In this document: piece after piece, positions 14,816 to 19,939 of the stretch
Numbering within the stretch: the first letter of the stretch is position 1
How the letters are laid out: every line of letters begins with the position of its first letter
From: CAYLOP01 sp964385305
GTDB lineage: Bacteria > Chloroflexota > Anaerolineae > Anaerolineales > E44-bin32
Direction of reading: 5' to 3'
Assembly: GCA_964385305.1 (NCBI GenBank)
Contig: CAYLOP010000047.1
Coordinates: 1 to 19,939, forward strand
DNA length: 19,939 nucleotides
Translations under genes and position numbers: made by a program
The notes under the pieces: generated by a model
Told to the model about the DNA's origin: nothing
The model's input: only the letters and a program-made list of their open reading frames with translations
The model's database searches: none

Positions 14816-14835
14816 GCGCGCGCGATTGCGCGTGC
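14816..14835. terminator. GC-only hairpin between convergent genes
   Basis: GCGCGCGC (14816-14823) pairs with GCGCGTGC (14828-14835) around a GATT loop, 8 bp with one G-T pair. It lies between the L,D-transpeptidase and the receiver protein stops, 30-95 nt from each. No T-tract follows on either side, so termination is only possible, not shown. Confidence 0.3.
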
Positions 14836-14880
14836 ACAGCGGCACAGCACTGGAGTAAAGACATGGCCGAGAGAGGCATG

Positions 14881-16200
14881 TCATTCGTTTTGTTTGTTTA
14901 GCATGCTGTTGAGCAGCTTGGCGAGATCCCCCGTCTCGCTGTACCCTGAAGCGCCGCGACTGATGGCTGCCTTTCCTTCTTCATCACTCAAGGCGTCTGC
15001 GAGTACAAAAATATCGATCTCCCCGGAGAGATGCCGTAGGCCGCGCAGGAGCCAGTAATCGCGCTCTTGCGCCAATTTGGCATTCACCAAAACCAGACCC
15101 GGGTCAACCCTCTCCGCCATCGCAAAGGCCTCTTCCGGACCAGTCGCGACGGTAACACGGTAACCGTGCGCTTGAATCATCATCACCATGTTCTCACGCG
15201 CAACCTCATTAGGCTCCACCACTAGGACTCTCGCCGTCGGGCTCAATCCCGAGTGAAGAACGGTCCGTACCGTCGCAAGGAGCGCACCGGTCCCAACGGG
15301 TCGGATAAGGAAATTTGCAGCCCCCATTTTTACCTGGCCTTGGGGATCGCTGACTGTCGTGAGGAAAAGAACGGGGATGTTCTGTGTGCGGATATCATTC
15401 TTTAAAACGAGGGCGATATCCAAGGCGCTTGGGTCGCGTGAGAGAAGGTCTAACAAGATCAAGTCGGGTTGATCAGCGCGCGCCGTAGGGAGCGTCTCGC
15501 CCCCACTTGAAGGTGCAATCACTCGGTACCCTGCGCCGGTCAGTTCGGATGTTAGCAGGTCGCGCATAGTTTGATCGTCCACCATCAGCATAATCGTATG
15601 TGTACCAAGTTCGCTCTCCGGAAGCCGAGTCTCAACAGCCCTGCGAAGATCGGAAACATCGGCATCATCCCGATGCGTCGCCCGCAGGGGCAGCGTGATC
15701 TTCAGACGTACGGCATCCCCTGCTTCTCCCTCCATCCATAAATGTCCACCAAAGGAACGGATGAATGTCTCACAGCGTGCTAAGGTCAACGCCTCGCCGA
15801 GCATCTCGCCCTCGGTTTCTTGCGTAATATCCTGAATCTTACGCCGATCCAAGGTCAAATCTTTTTCTACGTCCGAGACGGATACCACGACCCACGAGCC
15901 GCGGACATCGATTTCATGCGCTATCTCTTCCGAAGGGCGCAAATCCTGAAGCAATTCCGCCGCAGAAATCAACTCGGCGCGAATACGGATTTCATCATGC
16001 TTCGTCGACTTCACAACATACGAAACCAGACTAGCAATGACCTGGATAAGAGCATCTTCATTAGCCTCGATGGCTGGCAAGTGTGCGGGGTATTCCGAGA
16101 CCACAGAATATTGCGCCTCTCCAACATAGTCGGCAACTTTCCCAATCGCCTGCACCATAGCCGAGGGGAGATGAATTGATTTTTGCTTCATTCCAGCCAA
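14881..16200 (-). CDS. degenerate histidine-kinase ATPase domain fused to two receiver domains
   Basis: 439 residues from a TTG at 16200, chosen because GGGAGG lies 5 nt before it; an ATG three codons later (16191) is too far from that site, and a TTG at 16233 has none. The N-terminal 190 residues resemble a HATPase_c domain (EANEDALIQVIASLVSYVVK; then LGEALTLARCETFIRSFGG) but with no histidine dimerisation domain before it. The N-box asparagine that binds Mg-ATP appears replaced (SYV where SNA is usual). Receiver 1 keeps the acidic pair in MVDD, the phospho-acceptor in LLDLL and the LTT threonine, but has Arg for the conserved Lys (IRP). Receiver 2 has Asn where the acceptor Asp should be (LVLVNAKL) and no Lys. 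No output domain follows. It is probably a signalling adaptor rather than a working kinase. It is divergent from a PP2C-type phosphatase. Confidence 0.82.
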   Translation of the reverse strand: MAGMKQKSIHLPSAMVQAIGKVADYVGEAQYSVVSEYPAHLPAIEANEDALIQVIASLVSYVVKSTKHDEIRIRAELISAAELLQDLRPSEEIAHEIDVRGSWVVVSVSDVEKDLTLDRRKIQDITQETEGEMLGEALTLARCETFIRSFGGHLWMEGEAGDAVRLKITLPLRATHRDDADVSDLRRAVETRLPESELGTHTIMLMVDDQTMRDLLTSELTGAGYRVIAPSSGGETLPTARADQPDLILLDLLSRDPSALDIALVLKNDIRTQNIPVLFLTTVSDPQGQVKMGAANFLIRPVGTGALLATVRTVLHSGLSPTARVLVVEPNEVARENMVMMIQAHGYRVTVATGPEEAFAMAERVDPGLVLVNAKLAQERDYWLLRGLRHLSGEIDIFVLADALSDEEGKAAISRGASGYSETGDLAKLLNSMLNKQNE

Positions 16201-16239
16201 AATCGCCTCCCTAGCGTCGAGGAATAAATGCAATACTGC

Positions 16240-16267
16240 GTGGTTTGAACCACGATATAACGATATC
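16240..16267. promoter_or_regulatory. two abutting 14-bp inverted repeats, possible operators
   Basis: GTGGTTTGAACCAC (16240-16253; arms GTGGTT/AACCAC) is followed without a gap by GATATAACGATATC (16254-16267; arms GATAT/ATATC). They cover the putative -10 and start point of the minus-strand gene and lie about 40 nt upstream of the -35 of the divergent phosphatase gene, as expected for repressor or activator sites. The regulator is unknown. Confidence 0.4.
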
Positions 16268-16282
16268 CCAATCCGCTCTCAA
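16254..16282 (-). promoter_or_regulatory. promoter of the degenerate kinase/receiver gene
   Basis: On the minus strand TTGAGA (16277-16282, 5 of 6) lies 17 nt before TATATC (16254-16259, 4 of 6). Transcription would begin near 16247, giving a leader of about 47 nt to the TTG at 16200. The -10 is part of an inverted repeat listed separately. Confidence 0.45.
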
Positions 16283-16307
16283 ACAACCTTGCGATTAGCT
16301 TACAAAT

Positions 16308-16344
16308 TGGACAGTCCAAGCACCATCATGTAGAATCCCGCCCA
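16308..16344 (+). promoter_or_regulatory. sigma-70 promoter giving an apparently leaderless phosphatase mRNA
   Basis: TGGACA (16308-16313, 5 of 6) is followed after exactly 17 nt by TAGAAT (16331-16336, 5 of 6). Seven bases further is the A of the ATG at 16344, which is where the first transcribed base is expected. There is no ribosome binding site before this ATG, which fits a leaderless message. Confidence 0.6.
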
Positions 16345-17045
16345 TGGAAGCACAGATAGCTGCAGCGAAAGTCGGGAAATACGCCACCTCAGAGAGCGGT
16401 GATACCTTAGAGATGGTCGAAAGGCCGTGCGGTGGCATTTCTTTTGTAATGGTCGATGGCCAGCGTTCCGGGAAATCCGCGAAAGCCATATCCAATGTCG
16501 TTGCGCGCAAAGCGATCAACCTTCTCAGCGAAGGCGTTCGTGATGGCGCAGCCGCGCGCGCTGCCTCAGATTACCTGTATACATACCGCTCTGGCAAGGT
16601 CCTTGCGACTTTAAACATTCTCTCGGTCGACTTACTTAGTAAGACGATGGTCGTCGTACGCAACAACCCAACCCCACTCATACTCATCCAAGATGGTCGT
16701 ATCGAAGTCCTTGATGATCCCGTTGATCCAGTCGGCATTCGCCGCCAAATTCAACCCTCGATCAAGGAAATCCCTCTCGCGCCTGGTTTGGCTGCCGTTG
16801 TCTACACCGATGGCTTGACCTACGCTGGGGATCGACGCGGGAAGCGAATGGATGTTGTGGGCTGTGTTCAAGACCTACTCGCGGAAGAAGCGCCAAACCC
16901 AGAACGTTGGGCAAACCACCTTCTGAAGACGGCAATCAAACTCGACGAGGGTCGTCCTGTTGATGATATCAGTATCCTTGTCCTTGCCATTCTACCGCGA
17001 AACAATGATGAATCCCGTACATTAAAAGTTCGGATGCCGCTCTAG
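16344..17045 (+). CDS. SpoIIE-type PP2C (PPM) serine/threonine phosphatase domain protein
   Basis: 233 residues forming a stand-alone metal-dependent phosphatase domain of the SpoIIE/RsbU group, which in other bacteria removes phosphate from anti-anti-sigma factors or related proteins. The metal-binding acids are in place: Asp20 in SGDTLEM, Asp38 in VMVDGQRSGKSA (the usual DVSGHG position, with Gly39), Asp156 in YTDGL and Asp207-Asp208 in VDDISIL. The domain is short at its N-terminus and no sensor (PAS, GAF, receiver, membrane) is attached, so input must come from a partner. No STAS or anti-sigma gene is in the window. It is divergent from the degenerate kinase/receiver gene, and a P-loop gene follows 41 nt after the stop, probably co-transcribed. 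The start rests on the leaderless promoter described above. Confidence 0.87.
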   Translation: MEAQIAAAKVGKYATSESGDTLEMVERPCGGISFVMVDGQRSGKSAKAISNVVARKAINLLSEGVRDGAAARAASDYLYTYRSGKVLATLNILSVDLLSKTMVVVRNNPTPLILIQDGRIEVLDDPVDPVGIRRQIQPSIKEIPLAPGLAAVVYTDGLTYAGDRRGKRMDVVGCVQDLLAEEAPNPERWANHLLKTAIKLDEGRPVDDISILVLAILPRNNDESRTLKVRMPL

Positions 17046-17086
17046 TCAAGTCCCTGCTTCCCACCTAATCCAGGAGGCTGCGAGAA

Positions 17087-17437
17087 TTGCTTATCGCAAT
17101 CGTTGGGCCGTGTGCTGCTGGTAAGACTACGTTGGCCGAAGCGCTTCGGGGGCTCGGATACAACGCGCGACAGATAGCGCAGGAACACTCATTCGTCCCA
17201 GCAATGTGGCAGATCATCACCCAACCTGATGTGCTTATCTATCTTGATGGATCTTATGAAATCTGCACACGCCGAAAAGGATTCAACTGGCTACCTCACG
17301 AGCATGCGGAGCAGATTCGCCGTTTGGCTCATGCACGCGAACATTGCCACATCTACATTCACACGGATGAACTTACACCTGCAGAAGTATTAGAAAGCGC
17401 CCTGGCTGCCTTGAAGGTTGCGAATCTAGAGGAATAG
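17087..17437 (+). CDS. small P-loop NTPase/kinase-like protein
   Basis: 116 residues with a Walker A motif GPCAAGKTT at 7-15 right after the first beta strand. The start is TTG at 17087, supported by a perfect AGGAGG 9 nt upstream. After the P-loop come a short QIAQEHSFVP stretch, a VLIYLDGSYEICTRRK strand-helix and a C-terminal VLESALAAL helix. It is much shorter than nucleoside or nucleotide kinases (usually 180-220 residues) and I see no clear lid domain or Walker B DxxG, so the substrate is unknown. It could be a minimal nucleotide kinase or a regulatory nucleotide-binding protein. It lies 41 nt after the phosphatase gene and likely shares its transcript. A promoter-like element for a short RNA overlaps its last codons. 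Confidence 0.75.
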   Translation: MLIAIVGPCAAGKTTLAEALRGLGYNARQIAQEHSFVPAMWQIITQPDVLIYLDGSYEICTRRKGFNWLPHEHAEQIRRLAHAREHCHIYIHTDELTPAEVLESALAALKVANLEE

Positions 17438-17447
17438 AGGGTATAAT
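17418..17447 (+). promoter_or_regulatory. promoter of a short RNA upstream of secD
   Basis: A perfect TATAAT (17442-17447) lies 18 nt after TTGCGA (17418-17423, 4 of 6). The -35 is within the end of the P-loop gene. Transcription would begin near 17454, so the first thing made is the hairpin at 17460-17502. Confidence 0.45.
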
Positions 17448-17453
17448 CAGCCA

Positions 17454-17502
17454 GCTTCGCCAGCCCTCCAAGGAAGGCAGCAGGGAGAGGCTGGTCTTTT
17501 TT
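17454..17502 (+). ncRNA. short hairpin RNA with SRP-like core, or a plain terminator
   Basis: CCAGCC-CTCC (17460-17469) pairs with GGAG-A-GGCTGG (17484-17494): 10 bp with one bulged A, then a TCTTTTTT tail (17495-17502). The loop and right arm contain GGAAGGCAGCAG (17472-17483), the same pattern as the most conserved part of bacterial SRP (4.5S) RNA, GGAAGGnAGCAG, where GGAA is the tetraloop and AGCAG the Ffh-binding strand. The left side CCAG is also similar. But the unit would be only about 50 nt, the loop seems to have two extra A, and the stem with its T-tract would also serve simply as terminator for the phosphatase/P-loop operon. Location before secD fits a role in export but proves nothing. 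Confidence 0.4.
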
Positions 17503-17527
17503 CTCAAACGAGGAGGCTCAACCACGT

Positions 17528-18976
17528 ATGTCTCAACGTAAAACACTACGTTTGGTCTTCATTCTCATCGTCATCGCTCTTGCAGTATGGATTGTTCTCC
17601 CCAACAACCCAGGAATTCACTTTACATTCTTCGAGCGAGATATCAAGTTCGTGCAGGGGTTGGATCTTCAAGGAGGTTTGCGCGTCCTCTTAGAAGCAGA
17701 CTTGCCACAGGGTCAAGAGATCCCCAGCGACAAGCTCAATGCAGCCCGGGATATCGTGGAGAACCGTGTCAATGGTCTTGGCGTTACAGAGCCTTTGGTA
17801 CAAGTGGCCGGTTCACGCCGCATCTTGGTTGAATTGCCCGGCATCGGCGATCCCGAACAAGCCGTCGCCACAGTGAAAGAGACTGGTCTCCTGGAATTCG
17901 TGGAAATGAATGAACAGGATTTCATCTACGTCCAAACCGGCGTCTCCATCATGACAGATTTCGGCATTACTTCCACCGAACAAGAACCGTCCGGCCAGAG
18001 CGAAGAGACCGCAATCCCGACCGAAGCGGATGGCGTCGCACCAACCGAGCAGGCTGCCGGCAGTGATGCGAGCACACCCTCAGAACCGGGCGAGGAAACA
18101 AAGATTTTTCACACGGTCATGACTGGCGCTGAATTGCTGGACGCCGCAGTCACACAAGATCCCAATACCGGCGACATCGTCGTAGCATTTGACCTGACGG
18201 ATGAAGGCGGCGCTATTTTCGGCAATTACACCAGCAGGCACGTCGGGGACCTCCTGGGCATCGTGCTGGATAAAAAAATCATCTCTGCACCACGCATCAA
18301 CCAGCCTATCACCGGTGGCGGCGGGGTGATCTCGGGTCAGTTCACACTCGAGCAAGCCAACAGCCTCGCCGTTCAATTACGATACGGCGCTTTGCCCGTT
18401 CCACTGAAGGTTGTCGAAAATAAAACCGTCGGACCGACCCTTGGACAGGATTCCTTGCAAAAGAGCACGCTGGCAGGTCTTATTGGCATGGGCGTGGTGA
18501 TCGCTTTCATGGCGCTCTATTATCGCCTCCCAGGAATTGTGGCCGACCTGGCGCTACTTGTCTATGCAACCATCACCTTCGCGCTCTTCAAGCTCATCCC
18601 CGTCACGTTGACCCTGCCCGGCATCGCCGGTTTCGTGCTTTCCATTGGTGTGGCAGTCGACGCGAACGTGCTTATCTTCGAGCGCATGAAAGAAGAGCTT
18701 CGCAGCGGAAGGACCCTGCGGCAATCGATCGACCTTGGCTTCTCACGTGCATGGCCATCTATTCGTGATTCCAACCTCTCCACCCTGATCACATGCGTGA
18801 TCCTGTATTGGTTCGGCAATACGTTTGGGGCCAGCATCGTTAAAGGGTTCTCGATCACGCTTGCACTAGGCGTCCTGGTCAGCTTGTTCACAGCCATCAC
18901 GGTCACCCGAACCTTCCTCCATCTCGTCCTTGACAACATCCGCCTCGTCGAACACCCGCGCTGGTTCGGGGTATAG
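17528..18976 (+). CDS. secD: protein translocase subunit SecD
   Basis: Membrane partner of SecYEG that, with SecF, uses the proton motive force to complete export of proteins. 482 residues: one N-terminal membrane helix at 8-25, the LDLQGG motif at 45-50, a large external P1 domain (with GIVLDKKIISAPRINQPI near 244-261), then five C-terminal helices from about 313 to 467 containing the family signature VDANVLIFERMKEELRSG at 377-394. A Ser/Thr/Glu/Pro-rich segment at about 148-192 interrupts P1 and is probably a flexible surface loop. AGGAGG lies 11 nt before the ATG, slightly long. secF follows 12 nt after the stop. The genes are separate rather than fused as in some Gram-positives. Confidence 0.96.
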   Translation: MSQRKTLRLVFILIVIALAVWIVLPNNPGIHFTFFERDIKFVQGLDLQGGLRVLLEADLPQGQEIPSDKLNAARDIVENRVNGLGVTEPLVQVAGSRRILVELPGIGDPEQAVATVKETGLLEFVEMNEQDFIYVQTGVSIMTDFGITSTEQEPSGQSEETAIPTEADGVAPTEQAAGSDASTPSEPGEETKIFHTVMTGAELLDAAVTQDPNTGDIVVAFDLTDEGGAIFGNYTSRHVGDLLGIVLDKKIISAPRINQPITGGGGVISGQFTLEQANSLAVQLRYGALPVPLKVVENKTVGPTLGQDSLQKSTLAGLIGMGVVIAFMALYYRLPGIVADLALLVYATITFALFKLIPVTLTLPGIAGFVLSIGVAVDANVLIFERMKEELRSGRTLRQSIDLGFSRAWPSIRDSNLSTLITCVILYWFGNTFGASIVKGFSITLALGVLVSLFTAITVTRTFLHLVLDNIRLVEHPRWFGV

Positions 18977-18988
18977 GAGCACTGCAAG

Positions 18989-19909
18989 ATGAATATCGTT
19001 GGCAGAAGATATTGGTACTTCGCGATCTCCTTGATCGTGATCATCCCCGGCCTCATTGCACTCGGTGTGTGGGGTTTACCCCTCGCTATCGACTTCACCG
19101 GAGGCAGCATCCTTGAGGTTCGATTCGACTCAGGTTCTGCCCCCCTGCCCGCCGAAGTTGTTAAACTCTACGATGATAAAGGGGTTAGCGACCCGCTTGT
19201 TCAGAGCGCTGGTGAAGCAGACATCATCGCGCGCAGCAAGCCTATTGATGAAGCAACTAAAGCGGACCTGATTGATGAGATGAACGCTCGATTCAAAGGT
19301 CCGATTACTGTCTTACGGTTCGACTCCGTAGGCCCCTCGGTAGGCGCAGAGGTCGCGCAGCGAGCTACTGGAGCTGTTGGCCTGGCCGCTCTGGGGATTA
19401 TGCTCTACATCACGTATGCCTTCCGTGGGATCCCACACGCCTTCCGGTACGGCATGTCTGCCATCCTGGCCATGCTGCACGATGTCGCCGTTGTTATCGG
19501 TGTGGAGGCGATCCTCGGTCATTTTCTCGGTTGGGAGGTTGATGCCCTCTTCCTAACCGCCCTGCTCACCGTCATTGGGTTCTCCGTGCACGACTCGATT
19601 GTTGTATTCGACCGCATCCGTGAGAACCAGCGGATTTACCGCCACCTCGACTTTGAGACTCTAGTCAATCACTCCATCGTGCAAACGTTGGATCGGTCCA
19701 TCAACACGCAACTCACCGTTATGCTCACCCTCCTAGCGCTGCTGCTCTTCGGCGGCGTGACGACCCGTCACTTTGTCGCCATATTGCTCATCGGTGTTTT
19801 CAGCGGCACCTACTCCTCCATTTTCAACGCGGCACCTATTCTGGTCGTCTGGGAGAACCGTGAATGGCACACCTGGTTCCGCAGAAAAGCACAGCGTGCC
19901 GTAAGTTGA
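18989..19909 (+). CDS. secF: protein translocase subunit SecF
   Basis: 306 residues, normal length. One N-terminal helix (about 9-29), IDFTGGS at 34-40, a short external domain, the VLRFDSVGPSVGAE motif near 108-121, then five membrane helices with the SecF signature GFSVHDSIVVFDRIREN at 197-213, the SINTQLT motif near 237-243 and GTYSSIFNAAPI near 273-284. AGGAG overlapping the secD stop (18975-18979) lies 9 nt before the ATG, so the two genes form an operon and are probably translated together. The short stretch after the stop (19910-19939) shows nothing. Confidence 0.96.
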   Translation: MNIVGRRYWYFAISLIVIIPGLIALGVWGLPLAIDFTGGSILEVRFDSGSAPLPAEVVKLYDDKGVSDPLVQSAGEADIIARSKPIDEATKADLIDEMNARFKGPITVLRFDSVGPSVGAEVAQRATGAVGLAALGIMLYITYAFRGIPHAFRYGMSAILAMLHDVAVVIGVEAILGHFLGWEVDALFLTALLTVIGFSVHDSIVVFDRIRENQRIYRHLDFETLVNHSIVQTLDRSINTQLTVMLTLLALLLFGGVTTRHFVAILLIGVFSGTYSSIFNAAPILVVWENREWHTWFRRKAQRAVS

Positions 19910-19939
19910 AGGTACACTGATAGGATTCTTGTAGATATA

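Overview
The window looks like chromosomal core DNA from a member of the Chloroflexota, probably Anaerolineae-like. That placement is inferred from gene content (a long TPR protein with an acidic linker full of W-L motifs, a K+-independent pyrophosphatase, a CBS-ACT protein, a short P-loop protein beside secDF); there is no rRNA or other marker to fix it. A run of exactly 100 N at 9622-9721 shows that this is a draft scaffold. I see no insertion sequences, phage genes, tRNAs, rRNAs or CRISPR array.

Layout. At the left edge is the 3' end of a membrane glycosyltransferase-like gene, facing the gene for the primary sigma factor (rpoD, minus strand). A gene-poor stretch of about 1.3 kb follows, with several hairpins but no convincing gene. 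Then come hppA (proton-pumping pyrophosphatase) with a clear terminator, a histone-deacetylase-family amidohydrolase, and a very long TPR/W-L-repeat scaffold gene broken by the assembly gap. After it stand a hairpin terminator and a class III-type sirtuin. The sirtuin overlaps tail-to-tail a tight minus-strand operon (thpR, a LOG/TIGR00725-like Rossmann protein, rsfS) read from an extended -10 promoter. Next are an AcuB-like CBS-CBS-ACT protein and a Tat-exported L,D-transpeptidase.

The right third holds a divergent pair: a two-receiver protein with a degenerate kinase ATPase domain (minus), and a SpoIIE/PP2C-type phosphatase (plus) whose promoter suggests a leaderless mRNA. Two abutting 14-bp inverted repeats sit between them. 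The phosphatase is followed by a small P-loop protein. A short promoter-hairpin-T-tract unit that carries the SRP RNA signature GGAAGGnAGCAG comes next, then secD-secF.

How the genes fit together: most are housekeeping (transcription, ribosome dormancy, membrane energetics, protein export, wall crosslinking). Two groupings deserve attention. First, two lysine-deacylase families (an AcuC-like HDAC and a sirtuin) and an AcuB-like sensor lie within about 8 kb, like a loosened version of the acetyl-CoA synthetase control genes of Bacillus. Second, the degenerate kinase/receiver protein and the phosphatase look like the two halves of an unusual signalling pair sharing one regulatory region.
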